Of a stretch of DNA of 28,714 nt, positions 16,079-25,102 are shown piece after piece (positions within the stretch are counted from its first letter, which is position 1; the number at the start of each line of letters is the position of its first letter). The DNA is taken from NCBI GenBank assembly GCA_002436115.1, contig DIXV01000012.1, positions 20,575 to 49,288 of the forward strand, given 5' to 3'. The notes beneath the pieces were generated by a model that saw nothing but the letters and a program-made list of their open reading frames with translations, was not told where the DNA came from and made no database searches. This DNA comes from Streptococcus sp. UBA6071. GTDB taxonomy: Bacteria; Bacillota; Bacilli; Lactobacillales; Streptococcaceae. Position numbers and translations under genes: made by a program.

Positions 16079-16555
16079 ATGAATTTTAAAGGCATCTACG
16101 TCAGGGTGGCAGGTATTGTCCATCGAACACGAAAAGACTATTATATCCAATTGTGGGAAAAATCGGATTGGGATCAAGAAGGGATGATTGTTCTGGTCAA
16201 TTTGCTCAAGCAATGTCCAGGTATTGAAAATGATGAGAGCCGTTTATACCGATATTTTAAGGTCAAGTTTCGCAATCACGTTCTAGATATTTTGCGGAAG
16301 CAGGAAAGCTATAAAAGACGAATCAACCGACAGAACTACGAAGAAATAGGAAGCATCGGGCATCGCTTATATGTAAAGGATATGGCCATGTCGGATAAGG
16401 TTATTTTACGGGACATGCTAAGTACCTATAGAAGTCGATTATCACCTCAGGAACAGATTAATTACGATCGGTTGATAGGTGGTGAGCAGTTTCAGGGACG
16501 AAAAAGAATGCTCACCGATTTACAAGACTATCTTAAGGATTTTGGGGAGAGCTAA
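16079..16555 (+). CDS. comX: competence-specific sigma factor ComX (SigX)
   Basis: Alternative sigma factor that directs RNA polymerase to late competence genes through the ComX box. From ATG 16079 the product has 158 residues, the family length (about 160). Family stretches are clear: YYIQLWEKSDWDQEGM near 20-35, then YFKVKFRNHVLDILRKQESY near 55-75, YEEIG, and a C-terminal FQGRKRMLTDLQDYLKDF that is the region 4-like part. AAGGAG at 16068-16073 fixes this start; an in-frame ATG at 15992 lies inside the promoter and is rejected. Expression is expected only in competent cells. Unlike the duplicated comX genes of Streptococcus pneumoniae it is not beside rRNA or tRNA genes in this window. The protein would also drive the divergent CHAP hydrolase. 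Confidence 0.9.
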   Translation: MNFKGIYVRVAGIVHRTRKDYYIQLWEKSDWDQEGMIVLVNLLKQCPGIENDESRLYRYFKVKFRNHVLDILRKQESYKRRINRQNYEEIGSIGHRLYVKDMAMSDKVILRDMLSTYRSRLSPQEQINYDRLIGGEQFQGRKRMLTDLQDYLKDFGES

Positions 16556-16646
16556 ACAAGTAGGTCGTTGGTTTAACGACAAGAAAAGAATCCTTTGATA
16601 AAGGGAGAAGACGAAAGTGACAGGGCAAAGACCGCCATTTCTACTT

Positions 16647-16675
16647 TTGCTTACACCTGAACTTTTTGGTATAAT
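16647..16675 (+). promoter_or_regulatory. promoter of the dapH operon
   Basis: TTGCTT (16647-16652), a 17-base spacer and TGGTATAAT with TATAAT at 16670-16675 form a strong extended -10 promoter, 32 bases before the dapH start. Confidence 0.8.
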
Positions 16676-16707
16676 GGTAGAAATCTAGAGAAATCAGGAG
16701 AGCCACT

Positions 16708-17406
16708 ATGTCAGCAACAAAAATGACCGCACAAGAAATTATTGCATTTATTTCAGAAAGTAAGAAAAAGACGACCGTCAAAGTAACCTTTAAAGGAGAA
16801 CTAGCCGGCCAGGTTCCAACGGAAGTAATCCAATTAGGCAATGTTTTATTTGGTGATTGGGAGGCTATTAAGCCTTTGCTTATTGACTTGACTGAGAATG
16901 TTGATTATGTCGTGGAACAAGATGCTCGGAATTCGGCTGTTCCTTTACTAGATAAGCGAGAGCTTAATGCCCGTATTGAACCAGGAGCGATTATCCGTGA
17001 TCAAGTGGAGATTGGAACTCAGGCGGTAATTATGATGGGAGCCGTCATTAACATCGGTGCAGAGATTGGTGCAGGCACCATGATTGATATGGGAGCTATT
17101 CTAGGGGGGCGTGCAACAGTCGGAAAAAATAGCCACATTGGAGCAGGGGCTGTTTTAGCAGGTGTTATTGAGCCCGCTTCGGCTCAACCCGTTCGTGTTG
17201 GTGACAATGTTTTAATCGGTGCCAATGCAGTGGTTATTGAAGGGGTACAAATCGGGAACGGTTCGGTGGTTGCTGCAGGTGCCATTGTAACACAGGATGT
17301 TCCAGAAAATGTTGTCGTTGCAGGCGTTCCAGCTCGCATCATCAAGGAAATTGATGCGCAAACTCAGCAGAAAACAGCGCTAGAAGATGCGCTACGAGCA
17401 CTTTAA
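16708..17406 (+). CDS. dapH: tetrahydrodipicolinate N-acetyltransferase DapH
   Basis: Transfers an acetyl group from acetyl-CoA to tetrahydrodipicolinate in the acetylase branch of the lysine/diaminopimelate pathway. The 232 residues have an N-terminal DapH-specific domain (about 1-90), then a left-handed beta-helix of hexapeptide repeats (about 90-210), seen as runs such as [20 protein letters not shown] and [15 protein letters not shown]. The gene is followed after one base by dapL, whose product removes the acetyl group, so the two steps are encoded together. ATG 16708 follows AGGAGAGCC. Streptococcal walls use lysine in the stem peptide, so the pathway feeds lysine supply. Firm call. Confidence 0.94.
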   Translation: MSATKMTAQEIIAFISESKKKTTVKVTFKGELAGQVPTEVIQLGNVLFGDWEAIKPLLIDLTENVDYVVEQDARNSAVPLLDKRELNARIEPGAIIRDQVEIGTQAVIMMGAVINIGAEIGAGTMIDMGAILGGRATVGKNSHIGAGAVLAGVIEPASAQPVRVGDNVLIGANAVVIEGVQIGNGSVVAAGAIVTQDVPENVVVAGVPARIIKEIDAQTQQKTALEDALRAL

Positions 17407-17407
17407 T

Positions 17408-18538
17408 ATGGCATTAGAACTGATTCAAATCCGACGGGACTTGCACCAAATTCCCGAAATTGGAATGGAAGAATTTAAAACACAAGCTTATTTGTTAAGC
17501 AAGATTGAGGCTCTCCTTCAAGACATTGATTTTGCAGAGTCTAGAACTTGGAAGACAGGCATTATTGTACGCCTGAAAGGCTATGTCCCAGATAAAACCA
17601 TCGGTTGGCGGACGGATATGGATGGTCTACCTATCGTTGAGGAAACTGGGCTTCCATTTGCCAGTCAACACGAAGGACGAATGCATGCTTGTGGCCACGA
17701 TTTTCATATGACGATCGCCTTAGGACTACTTGAAGAAATGTGTCTGAAACAGCCCAAGAATAACGTGGTCTTTCTCTTTCAACCTGCCGAGGAAAACTTA
17801 GCAGGAGGTAAACTCATGTACGAAGCTGGGGTTTTTGGGGACTGGTTACCGGATGCCTTTTACGCCCTACACGTTAGGCCAGATTTAAAGGTTGGGGATA
17901 TTGGGACCAATACAGGTACCCTCTTTGCGGGAACTTGTGAAGTCAAGCTTAGCTTTAAAGGGCGAGGAGGACATGCTGCTTTTCCTCACACGGCTAATGA
18001 TGCCTTGGTAGCAGCTAGTTACTTTGTTACACAGGTGCAGACAGTAGTTAGCAGAAATGTAGATCCTATTGAGGGAGGAGTTGTTACCTTTGGCAGCTTT
18101 CATGCTGGGACGACCAACAATATTATTGCGGAAACAGCTCATTTACATGGGACGATTCGCAGTCTCACAGCCGAAATGGGAGACTTGCTAAAGGAAAGGG
18201 TCAAAACTGTCGCAGAGGGTATTGCTGCCAGTTTTGATTTGGAAGTTAGTAGTCAATTTATCCAATCGGGTTATTTACCAGTGGAAAACAATCCAGAACT
18301 AGCCCGAGAACTGATGGCCTTTTACCAAGCAGACAAGGACGTTAATCTGATTGATATTGCACCGGCTATGACGGGTGAGGATTTTGGCTATCTGTTACAT
18401 AAAGTACCAGGAACCATGTTTTGGCTTGGAGTGTCTGCAGATGACCCTCTTCATAGTTCCAAATTTAATCCAGATGAGAGAGCTCTGCCTTTTGCTGTAG
18501 ATAAAGTTAGTGCATTTTTTAAAACGAAGGTTTACTAG
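17408..18538 (+). CDS. dapL: N-acetyl-diaminopimelate deacetylase
   Basis: M20-family metallopeptidase-like amidohydrolase that deacetylates N-acetyl-LL-diaminopimelate in lysine synthesis. From ATG 17408 the product is 376 residues, the family length, starting [20 protein letters not shown]. Motifs of the dinuclear metal site are present: [10 protein letters not shown] near 88-97, QPAEEN near 125, ALHVRP near 151, and a C-terminal [10 protein letters not shown]. The lid domain carries [14 protein letters not shown]. An in-frame ATG at 17387 inside dapH would add seven residues and cannot be excluded. The gene follows dapH by one base and precedes the cyclo-ligase gene by one base. Confidence 0.93.
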   Translation: MALELIQIRRDLHQIPEIGMEEFKTQAYLLSKIEALLQDIDFAESRTWKTGIIVRLKGYVPDKTIGWRTDMDGLPIVEETGLPFASQHEGRMHACGHDFHMTIALGLLEEMCLKQPKNNVVFLFQPAEENLAGGKLMYEAGVFGDWLPDAFYALHVRPDLKVGDIGTNTGTLFAGTCEVKLSFKGRGGHAAFPHTANDALVAASYFVTQVQTVVSRNVDPIEGGVVTFGSFHAGTTNNIIAETAHLHGTIRSLTAEMGDLLKERVKTVAEGIAASFDLEVSSQFIQSGYLPVENNPELARELMAFYQADKDVNLIDIAPAMTGEDFGYLLHKVPGTMFWLGVSADDPLHSSKFNPDERALPFAVDKVSAFFKTKVY

Positions 18539-18539
18539 A

Positions 18540-19094
18540 ATGGACAGAAAGACAGGCCAACTGACAAAACAAGAAATTCGACAAGTGATGCTAAACCACC
18601 TAAAGTCTTTGGATCCTGTCGAAAAAAAGAAACGGGATGCTGCTTTAATTCAGAAATTTTTAACAAGTCCTAGCTATAGTAACCATCAGGTTTTAGCGCT
18701 ATTTCTATCCATGGATTTTGAGCTAGATACGCAAGGTATCTTAACCCAGGCTCAAAAAGACGGGAAAACAATTCTGATTCCAAAAACATATCCTAAAGGA
18801 AAGATGACCTTTGTCCCTTACAATAAGGATCACTTATGCCTCTCTCGCTTTGGGATTAGAGAGCCTAATCAAGGTAAAGTGGTGGATAAATCAGAGATTG
18901 ACCTTATTTTGGTTCCAGGCTTGGCTTTTGGAGCATCTGGTCATCGACTGGGCTTTGGTGCAGGGTATTATGACCGCTATTTAGCAGATTTTAAGGGGAA
19001 AACGGTTAGCCTGTCCTATGCATTTCAACGTTTAGATTTTGAAGTATCAGTATATGATATAGCAGTTCAGGAGGTTATTGATGACACAATTTAA
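18540..19094 (+). CDS. 5-formyltetrahydrofolate cyclo-ligase
   Basis: Converts 5-formyl-THF to 5,10-methenyl-THF using ATP, recovering folate for one-carbon metabolism. The 184 residues start MDRKTGQLTKQEIRQVMLNH. Family motifs are FGIREP near 108, DLILVPGLAFGASGHRLGFG near 120-140 and AGYYDRYL directly after, which form the ATP/substrate site. The start follows GAAGG at 18526-18530, one base after the dapL stop. The TAA stop lies inside the next gene, an overlap of 14 bases, so it is coupled with the rhomboid gene. It has no metabolic link to the dap genes; shared transcription is conserved gene order rather than pathway. Confidence 0.92.
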   Translation: MDRKTGQLTKQEIRQVMLNHLKSLDPVEKKKRDAALIQKFLTSPSYSNHQVLALFLSMDFELDTQGILTQAQKDGKTILIPKTYPKGKMTFVPYNKDHLCLSRFGIREPNQGKVVDKSEIDLILVPGLAFGASGHRLGFGAGYYDRYLADFKGKTVSLSYAFQRLDFEVSVYDIAVQEVIDDTI

Positions 19095-19767
19095 ATCAAT
19101 TTTTGACAAGGATTATCCTGTGACTAGTGGCATCTTGCTGTTAACAGGGGCTGTTTTTTTAGCTCTCCAATTCTTTAGGTTTGGAGAAGCAACGACATCC
19201 TCTGCAATTTACGACTTTGGAGGCCTTTTGGGTCTACTTATTAAAGCTGACAACAGTCAGCTCTGGCGTCTTTTGTCAGCTATATTTGTCCATATCGGAT
19301 GGGAACATTTCCTTTTTAATGGTCTTGCTATTTATTTCTTAGGGCGCCAAGTAGAATCTCTTTTTGGTAGTTCAAAGTTTGCTCTTCTTTATCTTCTTTC
19401 AGGTTTTATGGGGAATGCTTTTGTTCTCGTCTTAACGCCAGATGTTATCGTAGCAGGAGCTTCTACATCTATTTTTGGGATTTTAGCTTCATTTGCTGTC
19501 CTACGGTTTTTTGTCCACAATCACTCTGTTCAAAGCTTGGGTCGTTCTTGCATGATCCTTCTAATCCTTAACATCTTGACTGCTCCTTTGATGCCAAACA
19601 TTAGCTTAGTTGGTCATATTGGTGGGGCAGTTGGCGGGGCAATATGTGCGGTCTTCATCCCAATTGAGGGAGAAGAAGGCATCTTTTCGACGAATCAACG
19701 ACGGCTCGCTTTGTTTGCTTACCTGCTTCTCTTTCTTGCCTTAGTCTGGAGAGGATCTACCTTTTAG
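19081..19767 (+). CDS. rhomboid family intramembrane serine protease
   Basis: Integral membrane protease cutting substrates within the membrane. The 228 residues have about six to seven membrane segments. The catalytic dyad is visible as Ser128 in GASTSIFG and His179 in LVGHIGGAVGG. HIGWEHFLFNGLAIYFLG near 71-88 is the conserved H..HxxxN segment. ATG 19081 is chosen because CAGGAGG at 19068-19074 is well spaced; a TTG three bases upstream is in frame but less likely. It overlaps the cyclo-ligase gene end by 14 bases and is last in the dapH-dapL run. Substrate unknown. Confidence 0.92.
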   Translation: MTQFKSIFDKDYPVTSGILLLTGAVFLALQFFRFGEATTSSAIYDFGGLLGLLIKADNSQLWRLLSAIFVHIGWEHFLFNGLAIYFLGRQVESLFGSSKFALLYLLSGFMGNAFVLVLTPDVIVAGASTSIFGILASFAVLRFFVHNHSVQSLGRSCMILLILNILTAPLMPNISLVGHIGGAVGGAICAVFIPIEGEEGIFSTNQRRLALFAYLLLFLALVWRGSTF

Positions 19768-20268
19768 CTTGCAGAGTTATTTGAAGCTGTTCTTTGTAAA
19801 GGTTGCTTTGTTTTTGCTGATGGATAGGAGTGTACCGTTCAGGAGTTAAAAGTTGAGTAGTCGTGATAGAGGGTTAAACCGTGATGCTTCAAAAATCCTA
19901 AAGGAGCCATTCGAAACAGATACTGTGAAAGTTTAAAGATTTATTAAGTGCCTAAAGAGCTCTGTTGATTATGGGCAAGGTCAAGCGATAAAAAATCCGA
20001 TAATCTCCTAAATGGAGGTCATCGGATTTTAGTTTATCGGCGAATTGTATAGGTTAGTTCTTGTTTCTTGCAAACAAAGGGTATTTATCGCCTTATGCAG
20101 AGCCTAAAATAAATTGGTTAAAGGAAGAGTGTTCCACCATCTGTTTCCGTGACAAGAGCAAGGAATCAGCAACTTGCAGATTGGTAAATTAAGGTAATTG
20201 TTGATACATGGGATTAGAGGTTGTGAGACTGTTATAGCTGAAAATCTCTTCTGATTCAAATTCACTAT
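19768..20268. other. non-coding spacer between rhomboid and aldo/keto reductase genes
   Basis: The 500 bases contain a terminator (listed separately) and no supported gene. On the minus strand an open stretch at 19943-19839 would read MAPLGFLKHHGLTLYHDYS and on to a stop, without a ribosome site; it may be the end of a lost gene or chance. The rest shows nothing recognisable. Confidence 0.4.
19985..20038. terminator. bidirectional stem-loop terminator between convergent genes
   Basis: AAAATCCGAT (19992-20001) pairs with ATCGGATTTT (20021-20030), with an inner CTCC/GGAG pair, and GATAAA/TTTATC at the outer ends. On the minus strand the stem is followed by six Ts, so it best serves the aldo/keto reductase gene; on the plus strand a shorter T-run could stop the rhomboid transcript. 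Confidence 0.75.
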
Positions 20269-21255
20269 TTATAAAGCGCCAACAACCTTATGTGGCAAGT
20301 ATTTTTCATCTAAGTAAGCTATATCACCCTCGGTTAGTTGAAGATGAAAGGCTCCTACAAAGTCGTCCAAATAGTTTTCCTTAGTTACACCAACAATTGG
20401 GGAGTGAGTGCCTTTTTGCCAGAGCCAAGCGAGTGCTACTTGTGCACGACTCACGTGATATTTATCTGAGATTTCTGCCACACGCTCAACGATGGCCTTA
20501 TCTTGCTCTTCGGTGTCATCATATTTTGACTTAGCAATGGCATCAGTTTTACTACGAGCAGTATCAGCATCCCAATCACGAACGACACGTCCTGATGCTA
20601 GTGGACTGTAAGGTGCCAAGCCGACACCTGAATCTTTACAAAATGGAATCATTTCACGCTCATCTTCACGGTAGAGCAGATTATAATGGTTTTGCATGAC
20701 AGAGAATTTTGTCCAACCGTTTTTCTCAGCAGTATACTGAGCTTTTTGGAACTGCCAAGCATACATGGCGGAAGCTCCTAGATAATGCACCTTTCCAGTG
20801 CGTACCAAGTCGTGAAGGGCAGCCATGGTTTCCTCAATTGGCGTGTTATAATCCCAACGATGAACATAGAGAATATCAATATAATCTACTCCTAGTCGTT
20901 TAAGGCTAGCCTCCACTTGATTGAAAATAGCTTTACGAGAAAGACCTACTGTATTGCGGTTCTCGTGCTGACCATCTCCAAAGAAAAGTTTGGTGGCAAT
21001 GACCACCTCATCACGGTCGGCAAAATCATGCAAAGCTCTTCCGAGATAAGCTTCACTCGTTCCTTGAGCGTAAATATTAGCAGTATCAAAAAAATTGATT
21101 CCGAGGTCTAAAGCTTTTTTAATAATCGAACGGCTTTGTGTCTCATCCAGCAACCAACCCGAATGAAACCCCTTGCTCGCATCACCAAAACTCATACAGC
21201 CCAAGCAGAGCTTAGAGACTTCTAGACCAGTGTTTCCTATTCTTGTGTATTCCAT
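20269..21255 (-). CDS. aldo/keto reductase
   Basis: NADPH-dependent oxidoreductase of the AKR superfamily that reduces aldehydes or ketones. The 328 residues form a TIM barrel. Catalytic residues are seen in order: Asp in NFFDTANIYAQGTSE near 54, Tyr of that same IYAQG, Lys in VVIATKLFF near 86, and His in DILYVHRWDYN near 127. The NADP-binding end is GTHSPIVGVTKENYLDD near 290. The start MEYTRIGNTGLEVSKLCLG is typical, with AAGGAGGA before the ATG. It is a single-gene unit between two terminators. Its promoter holds a MerR-type operator, so induction by electrophiles such as aldehydes is likely. Substrate is not readable. Confidence 0.93.
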   Translation of the reverse strand: MEYTRIGNTGLEVSKLCLGCMSFGDASKGFHSGWLLDETQSRSIIKKALDLGINFFDTANIYAQGTSEAYLGRALHDFADRDEVVIATKLFFGDGQHENRNTVGLSRKAIFNQVEASLKRLGVDYIDILYVHRWDYNTPIEETMAALHDLVRTGKVHYLGASAMYAWQFQKAQYTAEKNGWTKFSVMQNHYNLLYREDEREMIPFCKDSGVGLAPYSPLASGRVVRDWDADTARSKTDAIAKSKYDDTEEQDKAIVERVAEISDKYHVSRAQVALAWLWQKGTHSPIVGVTKENYLDDFVGAFHLQLTEGDIAYLDEKYLPHKVVGAL

Positions 21256-21280
21256 AGGTTTATCCTCCTTGCTTTACTGT

Positions 21281-21311
21281 ATTATACACCTTAGAGTGAA
21301 CTTTAAGTCAA
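21281..21311 (-). promoter_or_regulatory. MerR-type promoter of the aldo/keto reductase gene
   Basis: On the minus strand TTGACT (21311-21306) and TATAAT (21286-21281) are separated by 19 bases. Long spacers are the hallmark of promoters activated by MerR-family regulators. The spacer holds the imperfect palindrome CTTAGAGTGAACTTTAAG (plus strand, 21290-21307), close to operators described for AdhR/NmlR-type regulators. No MerR-family gene is in the window. Confidence 0.65.
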
Positions 21312-21332
21312 GTCATTTTTACCTCTGGGAGC

Positions 21333-21378
21333 AAAAAAACGTTCAACCTAGCAGCAAATGCCTTGGATGAACGTTTTT
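21333..21378 (-). terminator. terminator of the ABC-PASTA operon
   Basis: AAAAACGTTCA (21335-21345) pairs with TGAACGTTTTT (21368-21378), an 11-bp perfect stem with a 22-base loop. On the minus strand it ends in a run of seven Ts. It lies 18 bases past the PASTA gene stop and just upstream of the reductase promoter. Confidence 0.88.
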
Positions 21379-21395
21379 GAATGGATGATAGGATG

Positions 21396-22895
21396 TTACT
21401 CCACTCCTTCTTCCACAGAGCTTGCATCTGTCTGCCCACTACTTGTGGTTGAATTGGCTGGAGCGCTTGAACCAGTGTACCATACACCATTACTGATTCC
21501 GAGGTTGACCGTGTAGTTTAATGGTAATTTTGTTTCATAAGCACTTTGTTTAATGACGGTTCCTCTTGGCTCAGAAGAATCAACATAGTAGCTGGTATAA
21601 TAAATTTCAGCTCCTTTAGAACGGAATTCTTCGTAAAAATAGTGTTGCAGTTCACTTTCGTTTTTGCCACGAAGATCTCTGAGGTAGGGAACACCTGCTG
21701 AATAGACGACTTCAATATTTTGGTCATCTTTTTCGGTTAGCTCGGTTCCTGCTTCCTGTGACTGGGAGATTAGTTTGCCGTAAGGGAGTTCACTGTAGAC
21801 CTGCCTGACAAGAACGGTCAATCCTGAGACAGAAGAGGCTTGCGACATTGTAATGTTATTAAAATCTGGGACAGCTGTTCCTTTTCCTGCTGAGATGCTT
21901 ATTTCCATGGTGGATTTTTTAGCAACTTTTTGACCTGGAGCAACAGATTGGCCCATGACTTGTTCGTTGGGAACTGTGGAGCTGGCTTTTTCAACATAAG
22001 TGACGTCAATGCTGTTTGTTTTTGCCCACGTTTCGACGTCAGATTTAGCTTTACCCGTGAAATCGGGAACATCAATATTGGCTTCTAGAATTTCTTGTCC
22101 TCGTGAATAATAGAGTGTTGCCTTGTCCCCGCGTTTGTAGTCGGATGCTGGGATAGAATTAGCAATATCAAGTTTGATGTAGGCACCTTGCTCTACGGTA
22201 TCGTTGTACTCCTGAACAAGCTTGAGGTTGTCAGCCTTGTTGTCCTCAAGCCATTTTTGAGACTCTTTGACTGACATGGTGGAGAAATCTGGTAAAGCTA
22301 AGACCTCTTCGGGATCGGCTCCTAGGGAGCTGACAACCTTCAATTCACTTCCCTTAGCGATTTTCTTTCCAGCAGAAATGTCTTGAGACACAATGGTATT
22401 AACATCGTGTGTCTTACTGTAGTCTTGTTCAATCTTTAACTCAATCTTATTTTCAGAAGTCCATTCTCTGACTTCTGTAATGGTTTTCCCTTTAAAATCA
22501 GGCAATTTGACATGAGTCACCTGATAAACAATAAAGAAAATAAGACAAAAAGTCAGGATTGCTGCACCGGAAATGAGAGCGATTTTGCGTTTGCGTTTGG
22601 TTTTGTAGTGAGGGTCAATTTCAGTCTCTTCTACAAAGTCATCTCGTCTGCCTTGTTTGGGGTCTTTGCGACTTGCTCGACTTAATTCTGATGGGGCGGA
22701 TTCGGCTGCAATTGGTTCTGAAGATAGTTCCTCTGTCACTTCGCTGGGTTCTGGTCGTGTAGGAGCTTCCCTTTCTTTTGCGAGATAAGGCTTGGAATTT
22801 CTGGTTTTCTCTACCTTTTCCTCCTTGAGCAGTTTGTCCTCCTCTAAGAGTTTGTCATACTTGCTGCCAGAGAATTTTGATAAAAAATCACTCAT
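21396..22895 (-). CDS. membrane-anchored PASTA-repeat protein without kinase domain
   Basis: The 499 residues have a long charged, Pro/Glu-rich cytoplasmic part (1-103), a basic KTKRKRK stop and one membrane helix (about 105-126). About five PASTA repeats follow outside the cell, starting LPDFKGKTITEVREW (about 131), LPDFSTMSVKESQKW (about 204), VPDFTGKAKSDVETW (about 277), VPDFNNITMSQASSV (about 346), and VPYLRDLRGKNESEL (about 411). The protein ends in a Ser/Thr-rich tail. PASTA repeats bind peptidoglycan or its fragments in StkP/PrkC kinases and some PBPs, but no kinase or transpeptidase domain is present here. Its start overlaps the ATPase gene end by 8 bases (ATGAGTGA), so it is co-translated with an ABC transporter. 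It probably acts as the wall-sensing or wall-anchoring partner of that transporter; this is inference. The cytoplasmic Thr/Ser could be phosphorylated. Confidence 0.85.
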   Translation of the reverse strand: MSDFLSKFSGSKYDKLLEEDKLLKEEKVEKTRNSKPYLAKEREAPTRPEPSEVTEELSSEPIAAESAPSELSRASRKDPKQGRRDDFVEETEIDPHYKTKRKRKIALISGAAILTFCLIFFIVYQVTHVKLPDFKGKTITEVREWTSENKIELKIEQDYSKTHDVNTIVSQDISAGKKIAKGSELKVVSSLGADPEEVLALPDFSTMSVKESQKWLEDNKADNLKLVQEYNDTVEQGAYIKLDIANSIPASDYKRGDKATLYYSRGQEILEANIDVPDFTGKAKSDVETWAKTNSIDVTYVEKASSTVPNEQVMGQSVAPGQKVAKKSTMEISISAGKGTAVPDFNNITMSQASSVSGLTVLVRQVYSELPYGKLISQSQEAGTELTEKDDQNIEVVYSAGVPYLRDLRGKNESELQHYFYEEFRSKGAEIYYTSYYVDSSEPRGTVIKQSAYETKLPLNYTVNLGISNGVWYTGSSAPANSTTSSGQTDASSVEEGVE

Positions 22896-23562
22896 AAGAT
22901 TCCAAGGCTCCTTTTTTCAAATAAAGTATTTGGTCTGATTGCTCTGCGATTTCCTGTGAATGGGTCACCACAATCACACACTTATTATGTTCATGGGCTA
23001 GCTTTTTGAAAATCCCAACAATGTCATTCTCCATCTCTTCATCGAGATTCCCCGTTGGCTCATCTGCCAAGATGACATCAACATTGGTGGCTAGTGATCG
23101 GGCAATAGCTACCCGCTGTTGTTCTCCTCCAGAGAGCTGGTTGACTAGGCGGTTTGCCTTACTTTTAACAATACCGATATAATCCAATAGGTTGTAAGCA
23201 ACTTCGGTTTGGTTGTCTGGTAAATCATTTTCTGTAATGGCCATAGGCACCATAACATTTTCAATCGCCGTCATATAAGGAATCAAATTGTAGTGTTGAA
23301 AGACAATACCGATGTGGTTACGTCTGAAGACTTCATAACCGATCTCTTTTAGGTCTTTACCTTTGTAAAAAACCTGACCTTCTTTTGGACTTTCTAAGGC
23401 GCTTAAGAGGGACAATAAGGTTGTTTTTCCTGAACCGGATTGCCCTAAAATAGTATAAAATTTACCTTTCTCAAAACCAACAGTTGTTCCTTTTAAAATA
23501 TAACGACGCTGTTCTCCATCTTGATAAAAATAGGATAACTTTTTCGTTTCTAATACTGGCAT
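22888..23562 (-). CDS. ABC transporter ATPase, MacB/LolD type
   Basis: ATP-binding subunit of a FtsX/MacB-type ABC system. The 224 residues carry Walker A GQSGSGKTTLL near 38-48, Q-loop IVFQHYNL, signature LSGGEQQRVAIARS near 142, Walker B VILADEPTGNLD and H-loop VVTHSQEIA. The sequence is typical of the LolD/MacB/FtsE group, which drives lipoprotein or peptide extrusion or mechanotransmission rather than import. The gene follows the permease after 45 bases and overlaps the PASTA gene by 8 bases. Substrate unknown. Confidence 0.93.
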   Translation of the reverse strand: MPVLETKKLSYFYQDGEQRRYILKGTTVGFEKGKFYTILGQSGSGKTTLLSLLSALESPKEGQVFYKGKDLKEIGYEVFRRNHIGIVFQHYNLIPYMTAIENVMVPMAITENDLPDNQTEVAYNLLDYIGIVKSKANRLVNQLSGGEQQRVAIARSLATNVDVILADEPTGNLDEEMENDIVGIFKKLAHEHNKCVIVVTHSQEIAEQSDQILYLKKGALESYE

Positions 23563-23607
23563 ATAAAACTCCTCACTTGTTCGTTAATCTATGACAATCA
23601 ATAAAAG

Positions 23608-25056
23608 CTACATCATAATCCGTTTTGGATTGAGTCGGACAATATAGGCCGTCGGAATAATGGTGGCAACTAATACGGTTCCAAGCCCAATAGCATACAT
23701 GATTAAAATATAACCTGCTGAAAGGGTAATCTCATATTCTTCTAAGACATCGTCTAAGGTTGCGTCGCTAGTCAGTTCAGGGGAATAGACATACGTGATC
23801 TCGTTAGTTTGATCATTTTGGTTGGTTTGGCTTTCAATGAGAGTATCTGATATGGCACTTGCAGTAAGGTTACCTGTTACGACAGACAAGCTGAGAGCAG
23901 CAAAAGCAATCACAAAAACTTCAACCAAGGTTTGTGCTACGACTTTCCATTTAGCCTCACCCAATGACAGGTAAATCCCTAATTCATGCTTACGATCACG
24001 TAAGAACAGAAGAACAACCAGCGTAATGATGGTTACAGTTGCAATGATAGCAACGATTAAGACATAGCCTGCCAATTTTGACATGGATTGGATCGGTGCT
24101 GCGATGCTGTCATAGGTATCAGAAGATGCGAAGATGACATAGTTTTCAGGTAAAAGTGGTTGTGCCTCTTCCTTGAACTTATCAACATCTTCTGGATTCT
24201 TGAGGACATAAAGTGGCTCGCCGATGGCAATTTGTTCTGCGATTTCCTCATCGGTTGCCTCAGGCATATAAGTGCGAACTTCTTTTTTGCGAATTTCTTC
24301 AATAATCTTATTGGGAACAAAGATTCGGTTTATAGCCGCTTGTTCATTGTATGCTCTTTCCCATTCGTCTGCCTCATTTTGGGCTGAGGAATCACTTGTT
24401 GTTTTGCTGCTCGTTTTATTTTGGTAGATACCAATAACCTCTACAGGATAGTCAGTTTGGCCGGTGACTTCTCCAATACTGTCAACTTCATAGTAAGTCA
24501 GTGTTGCCGTATCGCCAACATTTAGGTTATTCTTTTCCGCTAATTCTTTTGAAATTAGAGCAACTTCTGCTCCAGAACTGGCTTCCTCATCTGTAAAATT
24601 TCGGCCATCAACTAGTGAAATCTCACCTTCTTCAAGTGGCAGTACTTTGCTGGATTGAACGCCACGAAGATTGAAGATAAAGTTTTTAATCCCTGATATG
24701 CCGCTCTCATTTTCTTCAAAAAAGCTGGGGATATATTCCTCTAGTGTTTCTGATCCTACAGAAGACATGAGGACATAGTCATAATACTTGACATAGGAGA
24801 GTTCTCCAACTTGTGTCACAATATCCTTACTGAGAGCCTGTGCCTCAGAAGTGTCTGTCATGTTCTGGTAATCAAGCTGTATAGTTGCTGTCGCTCCCAT
24901 TTGGGACTTGACTTTCTTCTCGGCAGTCGTTGTGGCTTGTTGGATTGAAACAGCACCTGCAATCACATTACCGAGAATAAAGATAATGGTGAATAATAAC
25001 AAGGATTTTCCTTTGCGTCGGGTCACACTTAACCAAGCACGCTTTAAATAATTCAT
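23608..25056 (-). CDS. ABC transporter permease, FtsX/MacB-like
   Basis: Membrane subunit of the same ABC system. The 482 residues show a first membrane helix (about 18-40) after MNYLKRAWLSVTRRKGKSLLL, a large extracellular domain (about 45-330) and three C-terminal membrane helices (about 330-360, 380-405 and 450-475), the MacB/FtsX topology. The loop LRDRKHELGIYLSLGEAKWK is the FtsX signature that contacts the ATPase. It ends with RLNPKRIMM. As a single permease it would act as a homodimer. First gene of the operon, behind its own promoter at 25131-25103, with GAAGGAG before the start. Related streptococcal permeases include Vex-type transporters, but the accessory PASTA protein sets this unit apart. 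Confidence 0.9.
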   Translation of the reverse strand: MNYLKRAWLSVTRRKGKSLLLFTIIFILGNVIAGAVSIQQATTTAEKKVKSQMGATATIQLDYQNMTDTSEAQALSKDIVTQVGELSYVKYYDYVLMSSVGSETLEEYIPSFFEENESGISGIKNFIFNLRGVQSSKVLPLEEGEISLVDGRNFTDEEASSGAEVALISKELAEKNNLNVGDTATLTYYEVDSIGEVTGQTDYPVEVIGIYQNKTSSKTTSDSSAQNEADEWERAYNEQAAINRIFVPNKIIEEIRKKEVRTYMPEATDEEIAEQIAIGEPLYVLKNPEDVDKFKEEAQPLLPENYVIFASSDTYDSIAAPIQSMSKLAGYVLIVAIIATVTIITLVVLLFLRDRKHELGIYLSLGEAKWKVVAQTLVEVFVIAFAALSLSVVTGNLTASAISDTLIESQTNQNDQTNEITYVYSPELTSDATLDDVLEEYEITLSAGYILIMYAIGLGTVLVATIIPTAYIVRLNPKRIMM

Positions 25057-25102
25057 AAAAGTACTCCTTCTGAACGTTTTAAGATGTATGTGTTACGTCT
25101 CT

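Noticed and set aside
19839-19943. Minus-strand short frame in the rhomboid-reductase spacer
   Set aside because: No ribosome site or promoter and no recognised family; kept only as a possible remnant.
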